Assembly (NCBI RefSeq): GCF_003387075.1
Contig: NZ_QUMQ01000001.1
Location: forward strand, 7,192,001-7,256,000
DNA from: Asanoa ferruginea
GTDB lineage: Bacteria; Actinomycetota; Actinomycetes; Mycobacteriales; Micromonosporaceae
Length of the DNA: 64,000 bases
Direction: 5' to 3'
A model generated the notes under the pieces. The model had not been told where the DNA came from and made no database searches. It was given only the letters and a program-made list of their open reading frames with translations. Below are positions 8,561-17,742 of the stretch, piece after piece (position 1 is the first letter of the stretch; each line of letters starts with the position of its first letter). The translations under genes were made by a program, and so were the position numbers.

Positions 8561-9394
8561 TCAATCGTCGAGGAAGCTCAGCACCATCGTGGCGAAGAGC
8601 GGCGAGCTGAAGAGGGAGTAGTGGGTCACGCCCGGGACGATGGCCAGGGCGTGGCCACCCTGCGGGCGGCCCTCGCCCATCCAGCCGCCGTCGCGATGGC
8701 CGCCGTCGAGGAGTTCGAAGATCCGCATGAACTCGCTCGGCGGCACCTGGTCGGCGTCGGCGCCGGCGACCATCGTCGGGACGGTCAGCGAGCGCACCTT
8801 CTCGGTGAAGTCGAACTCGTTGGCCATGAAGGCGCCGACCTTGTCGAGCAGGCGCGGGAAGTCTTCGGGACGCGGCGCGACCTTCTGGTAGAGCTGGTAC
8901 ATCGGCGTGTCCACCATGAACGCGGCCGCGGCGGCGTTGACCTGGCCCTGCTGGGCCCGCAGGTCCGGATAGACCGCCTCGGTCTTCAGGAACGCCGATG
9001 CCATCACCATGCGGCGGACCTTGTCGGGGTGGTTGGCCGCGACGTGCATCGCGACGCCGCCGCCGAGCGAGTAGCCCACCACGTCGGGGTGGTCGAGGCC
9101 GAGGTGGTCGATCAGCGCGGCGATGTCGGCGGCCATCGCGTCGAGGGTGATCGGCCGGTCGATGTCGGCGGTGCGCCCGTGCCCCTGCAGGTCGACGGCG
9201 ATCACCTGATGCGCGGCGGCCAGCTGCGGCAGGATCGGCCCGAACATCTCGCCGGAGCCGAGGCCGCCGTGCAGCAGGATCATCGGCCGGCCGGTGCCGT
9301 AGGTCTCGTAGTAGAGGTTGATGCCGTTGACGTCGGCATATCCGCCGGTCCCGGTGGTCTCGGCGGTCCAGTCGGTGTTGGTCACCCCGACCAT
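8561..9394 (-). CDS. Alpha/beta-fold hydrolase
   Basis: A 277-aa alpha/beta hydrolase. The oxyanion-hole HGGLGSG motif is near residue 45, and the nucleophile elbow GYSLGGG places the catalytic Ser near residue 110. An Asp (GADADQVP) and a late His (GVTHYSL) would complete the triad. The ATG at 9394 is preferred over an earlier ATG that overlaps the rhamnose isomerase gene. It lies 20 bp after that gene on the same strand and is probably the last gene of the rhamnose operon, perhaps a lactonase or esterase acting on rhamnose derivatives (inference). Confidence 0.87.
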   Translation of the reverse strand: MVGVTNTDWTAETTGTGGYADVNGINLYYETYGTGRPMILLHGGLGSGEMFGPILPQLAAAHQVIAVDLQGHGRTADIDRPITLDAMAADIAALIDHLGLDHPDVVGYSLGGGVAMHVAANHPDKVRRMVMASAFLKTEAVYPDLRAQQGQVNAAAAAFMVDTPMYQLYQKVAPRPEDFPRLLDKVGAFMANEFDFTEKVRSLTVPTMVAGADADQVPPSEFMRIFELLDGGHRDGGWMGEGRPQGGHALAIVPGVTHYSLFSSPLFATMVLSFLDD

Positions 9395-9414
9395 GCTACG
9401 TAGTTCGCCCCGAT

Positions 9415-10584
9415 TCAGGCACCCCATCCAGCCGCGCTGCCGCCGACCCGCGCGGACGTCACGCTCTCCAGGTAGCCCGAGCGCTTGAACGCGCCGACCG
9501 GATCGGGGTCGAGCCCCATGTCAGCGCGCAGCTCGCGCAGCATCGGCCGGACATCGGTCTGGTAGGCGTCCATCAGCACCTCGTTGGCCTCCAGCACGTC
9601 GCCCGCGCGCTGGGCCGCGTCGAGCGCGGCGGCGTCGACCAGCAGGGCCTTCGCGGTGGCCTCCTGGACGTTGAGCACCGAGCGGATCACCGCCTGGATC
9701 TTCGGCTCGATGTTGTGACATTGGTCGAGCATGAACGCGATGCCGGCCGCGGGCGCCAAGGCGTCCGCCGAGACGATCTCGCACATGATCCGGAAGAGCT
9801 GGAACGGGTCGGCCGCGCCGACCATCAGGTCGTCGTCGGCGTAGAAGCGCGAGTTGAAGTCGAAACCACCCAGCTTCCCGGCCCGCAGCAGGAACGCCAC
9901 GATGAACTCGATGTTCGTGCCGGGAGCGTGGTGCCCGGTGTCGATCACCACCTGGGCACGATCACCGAGCGACAGGCAGTGTGCGTACGCCGTGCCCCAG
10001 TCGGGCACGTCGGTCATGTAGAAGGCCGGCTCGAACAGCTTGTATTCGAGCAGCATCCGCTGCTGGTCACCAAGGCGGTCATATACCGCGGACAACGCGG
10101 ACGCGAGCCGGTCCTGCCGGGCACGAACGTTGTCCTGGCCCGGATAGTTGGTTCCGTCGGAGAACCACAGCTTCAGGTCACGCGACCCGGTCGCGTCCAT
10201 GATGTCGACACACTCGACCAGGTGCGCCAGCGCCTTGGCCCGCACGGCCGGCGACGGATGGGTGACCGAGCCCAGCTTGAAGTCGTCGTCCTGGAACACG
10301 TTGGCGTTGATCGCACCCAGCGCGACCCCACGCTCCTTCGCGTACGCCGCCAGATCGGCGTAGTCATCGACCTTGTCCCACGGGATGTGCAACGCCACCG
10401 TCGGCGCCACGCCGGTGAACCGGTGCACGGTCGCCGCGTCGGCGATCTTCTCGTAGGGATTCCGCGGCACACCCTCCTGCGCGAACACCTTGAACCGGGT
10501 CCCCGAATTCCCGAACGCCCACGACGCCGTCTCGATCCGCTGCTCCCGAAGGGCGGCCAGCACCCGTGCCCGGGTTTCGCTCAT
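9415..10584 (-). CDS. rhaI: L-rhamnose isomerase (RhaI type)
   Basis: A 389-aa TIM-barrel sugar isomerase converting L-rhamnose to L-rhamnulose. The sequence follows the Pseudomonas-type RhaI family: MLLEYKLFEPAFY supplies a metal-ligand Glu, VVIDTGHHAPG an Asp and His pair, GGFDFNSRFYADDDLMVG the next metal site. Its length is normal for the family. It follows the rhamnose binding-protein gene in the same direction after 74 bp, as in other actinobacterial rhamnose loci. No rhamnulokinase or aldolase gene is in the window, so the rest of the pathway must lie elsewhere. Confidence 0.93.
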   Translation of the reverse strand: MSETRARVLAALREQRIETASWAFGNSGTRFKVFAQEGVPRNPYEKIADAATVHRFTGVAPTVALHIPWDKVDDYADLAAYAKERGVALGAINANVFQDDDFKLGSVTHPSPAVRAKALAHLVECVDIMDATGSRDLKLWFSDGTNYPGQDNVRARQDRLASALSAVYDRLGDQQRMLLEYKLFEPAFYMTDVPDWGTAYAHCLSLGDRAQVVIDTGHHAPGTNIEFIVAFLLRAGKLGGFDFNSRFYADDDLMVGAADPFQLFRIMCEIVSADALAPAAGIAFMLDQCHNIEPKIQAVIRSVLNVQEATAKALLVDAAALDAAQRAGDVLEANEVLMDAYQTDVRPMLRELRADMGLDPDPVGAFKRSGYLESVTSARVGGSAAGWGA

Positions 10585-10658
10585 GGTTGCTCCCAGCGCA
10601 CCGTCGAGGTGGCGGCGCCGGGAAGGCAGATCCGGCGCACGCCACCCTCCACCAGAAC

Positions 10659-11729
10659 TCAGAAGTTGAACTGGTCGATGTTGGACGAGTCGAACGTGAA
10701 CGGGTCACCGAGCACGATCTCGCCGTTGGCACCGACCGTGTAGTCACCGAGCTTGCCGGCCTTGAACTTGTCGCCTTCCTTGCCGGTGATCATCCCGGAG
10801 GCCAGCGCACCACCGGCGTAAGCGGCCAGGTAGCCCAGGTCGGCCGGGTTCCACAACGCGAACGCCTTGACCGTGCCGTCCTTCACGAACGCGCGCATCT
10901 GGTTGGGGGTGCCAAGACCGGTCAACTGCACCTTCCCCTTGTACGAGGACCCGGACAGGTAACGCGCCGCCGCCGCAACACCGACCGTGGTCGGCGAGAT
11001 GATGCCCTTGAGGTTGGGGTGCTTGGCCAGCAGGCCCTGCGCCTCCTGGAAGGACTTCTCGTCCTTGTCGTCGCCATACACGGTGTCGACCAGCTTCAGC
11101 TTCGAATATTCCGGCTTGGCCAGCTCGGTCTTCATCATCTCGATCCAGGCGTTCTGGTTCGTCGCGTTCGCTGTCGCGGACAGGATCGCGATCTCACCGC
11201 CGTCGGCGCCGACCGCGTCGGAGATCAGCTTGATCTGCGACTTCGCGATGCCGTCGGCGGTCGCCTGGTTGACGAACACGTCGCGGCACTCCGGCTTGGT
11301 GTCCGAGTCGTAGGTGACGATCTTCGCGCCGGCCGACTTGGCCTCCGTCAGCGCGCCGCAGATCGCGTCCTTGTCATTGGCCGACACCACGATCACATCG
11401 GTCTGCTGCTGCGAAAGCGTGTTGATGTAGGACACCTGGGCCGACGGACTCGCCTCCGACGGGCCCGTCTGGCTGAACGTGCCCTTGAACTCGCCGACGG
11501 CGACCTTGCCGCCCTTGTTGTCGGAGGTGTCGAAGTAGGGGTTGTTGACCTGCTTCGGCAGGAAGGCGACCTTCAGCCCCTCCTTGATGGTGCCCGAGGA
11601 GTTGCTGCCGGTGTCGGTGCCCGAACCGGCACCCGCGTCGCTACCGCTGTCGTCGGCGCAAGCGCCCATGGCCAGCGTCAACGCCGCGAGGACGGTTGTC
11701 GCGACAAGGCGTACACCTGTGATCCTCAT
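10659..11729 (-). CDS. rhaS: Rhamnose ABC transporter substrate-binding lipoprotein
   Basis: A 356-aa periplasmic-binding-protein type 1 (ribose-binding-like) lipoprotein that would capture L-rhamnose outside the membrane. The lipobox LAMGAC puts the lipidated Cys at residue 24, followed by a Ser/Gly linker. The mature domain starts LKVAFLPKQVNNPYFDTSDN, the signature of the RhaS group. It overlaps the upstream permease gene by 4 bp and lies directly before rhaI in transcription order, which supports the rhamnose assignment. Confidence 0.92.
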   Translation of the reverse strand: MRITGVRLVATTVLAALTLAMGACADDSGSDAGAGSGTDTGSNSSGTIKEGLKVAFLPKQVNNPYFDTSDNKGGKVAVGEFKGTFSQTGPSEASPSAQVSYINTLSQQQTDVIVVSANDKDAICGALTEAKSAGAKIVTYDSDTKPECRDVFVNQATADGIAKSQIKLISDAVGADGGEIAILSATANATNQNAWIEMMKTELAKPEYSKLKLVDTVYGDDKDEKSFQEAQGLLAKHPNLKGIISPTTVGVAAAARYLSGSSYKGKVQLTGLGTPNQMRAFVKDGTVKAFALWNPADLGYLAAYAGGALASGMITGKEGDKFKAGKLGDYTVGANGEIVLGDPFTFDSSNIDQFNF

Positions 11730-12760
11730 GGTTGGGTCCTTTCCTCAGGGGGTCGTCGGCGCAGCCGCCCGCGTGCCATCCGCACCACGTTGGGCCCGAC
11801 GACGGAAGCGATGAGCAGCGTTCCGGTGACGATCGTCAACGCGTTGGCCGGGACGTCGGCCAGTTGCAACGCGTTGCGTAAAGTGCCGAGGAGCGCGACC
11901 GCGGCGACCACACCGAGCAGGCCGCCTCGGCCACCGAAAATGGACACGCCGCCCAACAACACGGCCGCCACCACCGACAGCTCGAGGCCGTCGGCGTTGT
12001 CGGCCCGGGCGGACGCGAACCGGAACGTCCAGAAGACGCCGGCCAACGCGGCGACCACGCCGGTCGCCACGAACAACCAGAATTTGGTACGCATAACCGC
12101 GATGCCGGAGTACGCGCTGGCTTCGGCGTTGTTGCCGATCGCGTAGAGCCCGCGGCCGATCGGGGTGGCGTGCAGCAGCACGCCGAACAGCACCGCCAGG
12201 GCGGCGACGACGAGCACGAACCAGGGGATGACGGTGCCGGGGATCGGCGCGATCATGTCGCGGGTCCACTCGACCGGGTAGTCGGCGACCGCCTTGTCGC
12301 CGAGCACGACGTAGGCGAGTCCTCTGTAGAGGGCCAGCGTGCCGATGGTGACGGCGAGCGAGGGCAGCCCGAAGACGGTGACGAACAGGCCGTTGACCGC
12401 GCCGAGGACGGCGCCGAGCACAAGGCTGATCGCGATCAGCGCGGGCAGCGAGGTGAGGCCGGACTGCCACAGCTTGCCCATCACGCTGCACGTCAGGCCG
12501 ACCGTGCTGGCGACGCTGAGGTCGATCTCGCCGGTGATCACGATCAGCGTCATCGGCAGCGCGATCAGCGCGATCGGGATGGCCTCGAGCACCACGAACC
12601 GGTAGAAGCGCGGGTTGCCGACGCCGTCGATGGTGAGGGTGCCGACCACCACGACAAGCACCAGGGCGACCAGCACCAGGAGGTCCCAGGAGCCGAGCAG
12701 GCCGCGCGCGGTCGCCCGCGGTGGGCTCACCGGCTCGCGGACGGGCGTCTCAACGGCCAC
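11726..12760 (-). CDS. rhaQ: Rhamnose ABC transporter permease (RhaQ-like)
   Basis: A 344-aa membrane permease of the branched RbsC/xylose type with about ten hydrophobic segments. The motif ITGEIDLSVAS and the later LLGGVSIFGGRG loop are typical of this family. It forms a heterodimeric channel with the neighbouring permease. Its start overlaps that gene by 11 bp and its stop overlaps the binding-protein gene by 4 bp, so all belong to one operon. Which of the two permeases deserves which letter is assigned by order, not by diagnostic residues. Confidence 0.88.
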   Translation of the reverse strand: MAVETPVREPVSPPRATARGLLGSWDLLVLVALVLVVVVGTLTIDGVGNPRFYRFVVLEAIPIALIALPMTLIVITGEIDLSVASTVGLTCSVMGKLWQSGLTSLPALIAISLVLGAVLGAVNGLFVTVFGLPSLAVTIGTLALYRGLAYVVLGDKAVADYPVEWTRDMIAPIPGTVIPWFVLVVAALAVLFGVLLHATPIGRGLYAIGNNAEASAYSGIAVMRTKFWLFVATGVVAALAGVFWTFRFASARADNADGLELSVVAAVLLGGVSIFGGRGGLLGVVAAVALLGTLRNALQLADVPANALTIVTGTLLIASVVGPNVVRMARGRLRRRPPEERTQP

Positions 12761-13808
12761 GGTCGCTGCCTCCCCGGAGCCGGCGGGCCATCCGCACGGC
12801 GAGCGAGCGGTCCAGGCCGATGGCGGCCAGGATCAGTGCGCCGACCGCGGCGCGCTGCCAGAACGGGTTGATGCCGAGCACCGGGAGGGCGCTGCCGATC
12901 GTGGTCAGCAACACCGCGCCGAGCGCGGCGCCGTAGACCGAGCCGCTGCCGCCGAAGATGGCGACGCCGCCGACGACGACCGCGGCGACAACGTTGAGCT
13001 CCTGGCCCAGGCCCGCGTTGGCGTCGATCGTGCCGAACCTGGCCGCGTGCAGGACGCCGGCCAGGCCGGCGAGAGCGCCGCTGGTGACGAACGCCCAGAA
13101 CACCCGCCGGCCGACCGGGATGCCGTAGAGCCGGGCCGCATCCGGGTCGCTGCCGATCGCGTAGAGCTCGCGGCCGCTGCGGTACCAGCGCAGGAACAGG
13201 CCGGCGGCGACCAGCACCACGACGGCGAACAGGGCCAGCACCGGGATGCCGAGGATGCTGGCGTTGCCCATCCGCAGGAAGCCGTGTGGCATGTCGGCCG
13301 CGTTGATCTGGCGGCCGGTGGCCCAGGTGTAGTCGATGCCGCGGAAGACGTAGAGCGTGCCGAGCGTGACCACCAGCGCGGGCACCCGGGCGGCGGCGAT
13401 CAGGCCGCCGTTGACCGCGCCGCAGGCGGCGCCCAGGGCCATGCCGACCACGATCGCGACCGGGATCGGCAGGCCCGGTGCGCTTTGCAGCATCGTGCCG
13501 GTGGCGAACGCGGCCAGGCCGAGGATCGAGCCGACGGACAGGTCGACGTTGCGGGTGATGATGACGATCGCCTGGCCGACCGCGAGGATCGCCAGGATGG
13601 TCGAGCCGAGCAGCAGGTCCTTGACGTTCTGGGCCGACAGGAACCGGGTGTTGGTGGCGAAGGTGACCGCGACCAGCAGCAGCAGCGCGAGCGCGATGCC
13701 GAGTTCACGGACGACGAAGACGCGGTGGACGGCTGTGGTCGGTGCGCTCTGCTCGGTCGGTGCGGTCGGCCCTGTTGGCCCGGGCGGCGCGGTCGGCAGC
13801 GCGGTCAT
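12750..13808 (-). CDS. rhaP: Rhamnose ABC transporter permease (RhaP-like)
   Basis: A 352-aa RbsC-type permease. It begins with a Pro/Thr-rich cytoplasmic tail ([13 protein letters not shown]) and then about ten hydrophobic segments. The motif [11 protein letters not shown] corresponds to ITGEIDLSVAS in its partner, and [13 protein letters not shown] is also conserved. The start is the ATG at 13808, which overlaps the ATPase stop (ATGA); the much longer open frame reaching 15314 is a shadow of the ATPase gene. Confidence 0.88.
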   Translation of the reverse strand: MTALPTAPPGPTGPTAPTEQSAPTTAVHRVFVVRELGIALALLLLVAVTFATNTRFLSAQNVKDLLLGSTILAILAVGQAIVIITRNVDLSVGSILGLAAFATGTMLQSAPGLPIPVAIVVGMALGAACGAVNGGLIAAARVPALVVTLGTLYVFRGIDYTWATGRQINAADMPHGFLRMGNASILGIPVLALFAVVVLVAAGLFLRWYRSGRELYAIGSDPDAARLYGIPVGRRVFWAFVTSGALAGLAGVLHAARFGTIDANAGLGQELNVVAAVVVGGVAIFGGSGSVYGAALGAVLLTTIGSALPVLGINPFWQRAAVGALILAAIGLDRSLAVRMARRLRGGSDRGR

Positions 13809-15286
13809 GAGCCGGCTCCCGTCGCGGCGACCATCACCGACTCCTCGTCGGCGCCGGCCCGCGGGATGTCGGCGACCAGCCGGCCTTCGCGCATGACCAG
13901 CACCCGGTCGGCCATACCCAGGACCTCCGGCAGCTCGCTGGAGACCATCAACACCGCCACTCCGTCGGCCGCCAACTCGGAGAGCAGGCGGTGCACCTCT
14001 GCCTTCGTGCCCACGTCGATCCCGCGGGTCGGCTCGTCGACGATCAGCACCCGGGGCCGGGTCGACAGCCATTTCGCGAGCACGACCTTCTGCTGGTTGC
14101 CGCCCGAGAGCGTGCTCACCGGGTCGGTCGGGCGGCCGGCCTTGACCTGGAGCTTCTCGGTCCAGGTGGCCGACGCCCGGCGCTCGGCGCCGCCGAAGAG
14201 CAGCCCTATTCGGGACAGCGCCCAGCGCCGCGGCAGCGTGGTGTTGCGCTCGACCGACAGCTCCATCACCAGGCCCTGTTGGCGCCGGTCCTCCGGCACC
14301 AGCGCGAGGCCGGCGGCGATCGCGGCCGGGGTGTCGCCGGGCGGCAGCGGCTTGTCGTCGACCCGCACCTGGCCCGCGTCGGGGCGGTCGACGCCGAAGA
14401 CCGCGCGGACCACCTCGCTGCGGCCGGCGCCGACCAGGCCGGCCAGCGCGACGATCTCGCCGGACCGCACCTGGAAGCTGACGTCGTCGAAGAAGCCGTG
14501 CCTTGTCAGCCCGCGCACGTCGAGCCGCACGTCGCCGGCCGTGCTGTCGAGCTTGGGGAACAGGGTCGAGACGTCGCGGCCGACCATCTTGCGGACCACG
14601 GCGTCGACGGTGAGCTCCGCGGCCGGCGCGGTGTCGACCTTGCGGCCGTCGCGCATCACCGTGATCCGCTGGCACAGGTCGAACACCTCGTCGAAGCGGT
14701 GCGAGATGAACAGCACCGCGGCACCGGCGTCGCGCAGCGACCGCGCGACCGCGAACAGCCGCTCGACCTCCACGCCGGACAGTGCGGCGGTCGGCTCGTC
14801 CATCACCAGCACCCGGGCGTTGGTGGACAGCGCCTTGGCGATCTCCACGAGCTGCTGGTCGGCGATGGACAGCCCGCGGGCCGGGCGGTCGGGGTCGAGC
14901 CGCACGCCGAGGCGGGCGAACAGCTCGGCGGACCGCTCGCGCATCGCCGCGGTGTCGATCCGGCGCAGGCTCCGGCGGGGCTGGCGGCCCATGAAGATGT
15001 TCTCCGCGACCGAGAGGTCGGGGAAGAGGGTGGGCTCCTGGTAGATCACCGCGATGCCGGCCGCCCGGGCGTCGGCCGGGCCGGCGAACGTGACCGGCGC
15101 GCCGTCGAGCAGGATCGTGCCGGTGTCGGGTGGGTGCACGCCCGCGAGGATCTTGACCAGAGTGGACTTGCCGGCGCCGTTCTCGCCGACCAGGGCGTGC
15201 GCCTCGCCGGCGACCAGCTCCAGGTCGACGTCGCGGAGCGCCGCGACGGCGCCGAACGACTTGCTCACCCGCTGCAGCGACAGCAT
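13805..15286 (-). CDS. rhaT: Rhamnose ABC transporter ATP-binding protein, two ABC domains
   Basis: A 493-aa sugar-type ATPase (RbsA/RhaT group) powering the two permeases. The first nucleotide-binding domain has Walker [10 protein letters not shown] (residues 34-42), signature [10 protein letters not shown] and Walker [12 protein letters not shown]. The second has a degenerate Walker A (LVGAGRSEV, no Lys), as is usual in this family, plus the signature LSGGNQQKV and [12 protein letters not shown]. It is the first gene of the rhamnose operon, 15 bp downstream of a perfect LacI-type operator. The symbol follows the ABC-type rhamnose locus naming, not the E. coli symporter. Confidence 0.93.
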   Translation of the reverse strand: MLSLQRVSKSFGAVAALRDVDLELVAGEAHALVGENGAGKSTLVKILAGVHPPDTGTILLDGAPVTFAGPADARAAGIAVIYQEPTLFPDLSVAENIFMGRQPRRSLRRIDTAAMRERSAELFARLGVRLDPDRPARGLSIADQQLVEIAKALSTNARVLVMDEPTAALSGVEVERLFAVARSLRDAGAAVLFISHRFDEVFDLCQRITVMRDGRKVDTAPAAELTVDAVVRKMVGRDVSTLFPKLDSTAGDVRLDVRGLTRHGFFDDVSFQVRSGEIVALAGLVGAGRSEVVRAVFGVDRPDAGQVRVDDKPLPPGDTPAAIAAGLALVPEDRRQQGLVMELSVERNTTLPRRWALSRIGLLFGGAERRASATWTEKLQVKAGRPTDPVSTLSGGNQQKVVLAKWLSTRPRVLIVDEPTRGIDVGTKAEVHRLLSELAADGVAVLMVSSELPEVLGMADRVLVMREGRLVADIPRAGADEESVMVAATGAGS

Positions 15287-15300
15287 CGCACCTCCCGGTC

Positions 15301-15314
15301 GTGAAACGTTTCAC
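15301..15314. promoter_or_regulatory. LacI-type operator of the rhamnose operon
   Basis: GTGAAACGTTTCAC is a perfect 14-bp palindrome with the central CpG typical of LacI/GalR-family sites. It sits between the predicted transcription start and the ATPase start codon, where a bound repressor would block elongation. No LacI gene is adjacent; the only LacI gene in the window (56140) has different operators. Confidence 0.8.
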
Positions 15315-15330
15315 CGACGCCGTGCTGAAG

Positions 15331-15360
15331 ACACTAGGGATGTCGATCCATCACCGTCAA
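15331..15360 (-). promoter_or_regulatory. Predicted promoter of the rhamnose operon
   Basis: On the minus strand TTGACG (15355-15360) and TAGTGT (15331-15336) are separated by 18 bp, close to the housekeeping sigma consensus. Transcription would start near 15324, about 10 bp upstream of the LacI-type operator. Confidence 0.6.
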
Positions 15361-15370
15361 GGGTTTGTCA

Positions 15371-15507
15371 GGCCCTGTCCTGTCGATCATCGTGAGCCGA
15401 ACCGGGGTCGCAGCACGTGGCCCGGGATTGCCGGCATGCCGGGTGTTGTACGCCGCCAGGCGGCGGCTGGGCCCGGCGCTGGCCGCGATGATCGGCAGGA
15501 CACGGCC
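15371..15507. repeat. 137-bp element with 22-bp terminal inverted repeats
   Basis: The left end (15371-15392, beginning GGCCCTGTCCTG) matches the reverse complement of the right end (15486-15507) at 20 of 22 positions. Inside are CCGGCATGCCGG (15431-15442) and the hairpin CGCCGCC-A-GGCGGCG (15451-15465). It begins immediately after the stop codon of the leftward membrane-protein gene and ends 10 bp before the rhamnose -35 box. It could be a MITE-like insertion or a large terminator structure. No target duplication is evident. Confidence 0.6.
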
Positions 15508-16181
15508 TACCCGCCGGTGTGGCCCTCTTCCTCGCCGTCGGCGGTGAAGGCGCCACTGCCCTGCTCGGTCTCGAGGTAGACGTGCTGGTGACCGAAGCCG
15601 GCGTCCACATTGATCTGGTCGAGTTGGGCGGCGGCGACCGACCAGGCGGTCGCGGCGGCGGTGCGGGCCCGGCCGGCGATCGCGGTCAACGCGGCGCGTC
15701 CCTCGGGTGGCGCGGCAACGGCCTGGGCGTAGATGTCGACCGCCACCTGGAAGTCGGCGACCGCGCCGCGGAACCCACCCCGGGCCACGTTGGTCGCGGT
15801 CGTGCCGGACGGGCTGTCGGCGTGCGCGGTGACCAGGCCCTTGACCGTCTCCTGCCAGCTCTTGACGGTCGCCGCGTCGACCGGCTTCGTGCCGTCGACC
15901 GCGGTGTCGAACGCGTTGAGCAGGGTGGTCAGCGTCTCCTGCGACCGGCGGGCGACCGCGGTGAGGTCGCGGATCTGGTCGACGTCGCGCTTGGCCTCCT
16001 GCGCCTTGATGTCGTCGATCGCGCGGGTGGTCGCGTCGGGACGGCCGACGAAATAGCCGACGAGGCCCGCGACCAGCGCCGCGATCACCAGGCCGGCGAT
16101 GGTGGCCGCGAGCGGGACGCGGCGGGCGCGCGCCTGCTCGGCCTGGCGGACGTAGGACGGCTTACCGGTCTTCCGCGACAT
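15507..16181 (-). CDS. Single-pass membrane protein of unknown function
   Basis: A 224-aa protein with a basic cytoplasmic N-terminus (MSRKTGKPSYVRQAEQARAR), one transmembrane helix at about residues 24-45 (GLVIAALVAGLVGYFVG), and a mostly helical Ala-rich extracytoplasmic region that may form a coiled coil. The C-terminus is acidic with two His (EEEGHTGG). I do not recognise a family. It stands 32 bp downstream of the CGNR regulator gene on the same strand and could be cotranscribed with it. Its stop codon abuts the inverted-repeat element. Confidence 0.7.
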   Translation of the reverse strand: MSRKTGKPSYVRQAEQARARRVPLAATIAGLVIAALVAGLVGYFVGRPDATTRAIDDIKAQEAKRDVDQIRDLTAVARRSQETLTTLLNAFDTAVDGTKPVDAATVKSWQETVKGLVTAHADSPSGTTATNVARGGFRGAVADFQVAVDIYAQAVAAPPEGRAALTAIAGRARTAAATAWSVAAAQLDQINVDAGFGHQHVYLETEQGSGAFTADGEEEGHTGG

Positions 16182-16213
16182 CGATGGACGGTATTACGTG
16201 GACGTCGGTCGGA

Positions 16214-16738
16214 TCAAGGGCGGCCGGCGCGCCGCGCCCGGTAGGCGCTCGCCGCGGCCCGGTTGCCGCAGCCGCCGTCGCAGAAGCGCTTCGAACGGTT
16301 CTTGGACAGGTCGACGAGCACGTCGGCGCAGTCGGGGTGGGCGCAGGTGCGCAACCGGTCCAGCGCGCCCGTGCGGACCACGTCGACCAGGGCCATCCCG
16401 GCCTCGACGGTCAACCGCACGGCGACCGGCACCTCCGGCGGCACCGCGTGCAGGTGGTAGCCCCAGCCGTCGTGCCGGACGAGTTGCGGCAGCGGACGGC
16501 TTTCGCGCAGCAGGTCGTTGACGCTCTCGACCAGTTCGTCTTCGCCGACCTCCCAGAACCGGCGGAACCGCGGTCGCAGCGCGCGGACCGCGTCGAGTTC
16601 GGCCTGGGTGTGGGTGCGGGACCCGCTGATCTGATGCTCGCCGAGAAACGCGTCGAGGGCGGCCAGGTCGCGCAGCGGCGTGTTGACCAGCGCCGCCAGC
16701 GTCGTCAACGCCGCTTCCGTGTCATGAGCGAAAACCAT
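16214..16738 (-). CDS. CGNR zinc-finger transcriptional regulator (ABATE domain)
   Basis: A 174-aa regulator with an N-terminal ABATE-type domain and a C-terminal CGNR zinc finger. The zinc ligands are Cys in RTCAHPDC and in RFCDGGCGNRAAASAYRAR near the end. The ATG at 16738 is preferred because AAGGGG lies just upstream; an ORF start further upstream would run through the intergenic promoter. It is divergent from an EamA transporter gene, which it probably regulates (inference). Confidence 0.88.
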   Translation of the reverse strand: MVFAHDTEAALTTLAALVNTPLRDLAALDAFLGEHQISGSRTHTQAELDAVRALRPRFRRFWEVGEDELVESVNDLLRESRPLPQLVRHDGWGYHLHAVPPEVPVAVRLTVEAGMALVDVVRTGALDRLRTCAHPDCADVLVDLSKNRSKRFCDGGCGNRAAASAYRARRAGRP

Positions 16739-16766
16739 CTTGCCCCTTGCAGTCCGGCCCCCTACC

Positions 16767-16797
16767 GTCATCAGTGTAAGCCGCCTTTGGTGATGAC
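16767..16797. promoter_or_regulatory. Inverted repeat in the CGNR/EamA intergenic region
   Basis: GTCATCA (16767-16773) and TGATGAC (16791-16797) are perfect 7-bp inverted arms, 17 bp apart, in the 68-bp divergent gap. TACACT on the minus strand (16773-16778) is a possible -10 for the CGNR gene. The site could be the operator for the CGNR regulator. Confidence 0.45.
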
Positions 16798-16806
16798 AGG
16801 GGATCC

Positions 16807-17742
16807 ATGCCACCGACCCGCTCGCTCGGCCTGCTGTTCGCGCTCCTCTCCGCGCTCACGTTCAGCACCTCGGGCCCGCTCGCGCACGCCCTGCTCGACG
16901 CCGGCTGGTCGGCACCGGCAGCGGTCGCCATCCGGGTCGGCACCGCGGCGGCGGTGCTCGCCGTCCCGGCGGCGATCGCGTTGCGCGGCCGCTGGGCCGC
17001 GGTGCGGCGCGGCCTGACCGGTTTGGTCCTGTTCGGCGTGCTCGGCGTCGGCATCGCGCAGGTCGCCTTCTTCAACGCGATCCGCTACCTGCCGGTCGGC
17101 GTCGCGCTGCTGCTCGAATACCTCGGCGTGGTGCTCGTCGTGTTCTGGATGTGGGCGGTGCACGGCCAGCGGCCGCGCGCCCTGACCGCCGCCGGTGCGG
17201 TCACCGCGGTGGTCGGCCTGGCCCTGGTGCTCGACCTGAGCGGGGGTGCCCGGCTCTCCCTCGTCGGCGTGCTGTGGGGCCTGCTCGCCGGCGTCGGGCT
17301 GGCGGCCTACTTCGTGCTCGGCGCCCGCGACTCCGACGGCGAAGGAGTGCCTCCGCTGGCCCTCGCGACGGCCGGCCTGGGGATCGGCGCGGTGCTGCTG
17401 GTGCTGCTCGGCGCGGTCGGCCTGCTGCCCATGCACGCCGCGTTCGGCACGGTCAGCCTGGGCGGCCAACGGGTGAGCTGGCTGGTCCCGGTGGCCGGGC
17501 TGTCGCTGGTCGCCGCCGTCGTGCCCTACGTGGCCGGCATCGTGGCCGCCCGCGCACTCGGCGCCCGGCTCTCCTCGTTCGTCGGCCTGACCGAGGTGCT
17601 GTTCGCCGTCCTGATCGCCTGGCTGGTGCTCGACGAGTTGCCCACGCCCGTGCAGATCGCCGGCGGAGCGCTGATCATCGCCGGCGTCGTGCTGGTCCGG
17701 CTCGACGAGCGCAAGCCGGCCGAGGTGCTGGTCTCAGCCTGA
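16807..17742 (+). CDS. EamA family transporter
   Basis: A 311-aa drug/metabolite transporter-superfamily protein with two EamA repeats and about ten hydrophobic segments. Typical features are the start LLFALLSALTFSTSGPLA, the amphipathic YLPVGVALLLEYLGVVLVVF in the first half and the closing repeat SSFVGLTEVLFAVLIAWLVL. AGGGGA precedes the ATG. It is divergent from the CGNR regulator. Export of a small metabolite is likely and the substrate is unknown. It overlaps the convergent Imm1-like gene by 9 bp. Confidence 0.9.
   Translation: MPPTRSLGLLFALLSALTFSTSGPLAHALLDAGWSAPAAVAIRVGTAAAVLAVPAAIALRGRWAAVRRGLTGLVLFGVLGVGIAQVAFFNAIRYLPVGVALLLEYLGVVLVVFWMWAVHGQRPRALTAAGAVTAVVGLALVLDLSGGARLSLVGVLWGLLAGVGLAAYFVLGARDSDGEGVPPLALATAGLGIGAVLLVLLGAVGLLPMHAAFGTVSLGGQRVSWLVPVAGLSLVAAVVPYVAGIVAARALGARLSSFVGLTEVLFAVLIAWLVLDELPTPVQIAGGALIIAGVVLVRLDERKPAEVLVSA

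Noticed and set aside
6683-9403. Very long plus-strand open frame (906 aa) across the MFS, secreted-protein and hydrolase genes
   Set aside because: It is composed of Arg/Gly/Ala/Val-rich shadow sequence antisense to well-recognised genes, with no domain.
12615-15044. 809-aa plus-strand frame across the rhamnose transporter genes
   Set aside because: Antisense to three clear ABC transporter genes; lack of stops is a high-GC artefact.
12750-15314. 854-aa fusion of ATPase and permease
   Set aside because: The N-terminal part is an out-of-frame shadow of the ATPase; the permease starts at 13808.
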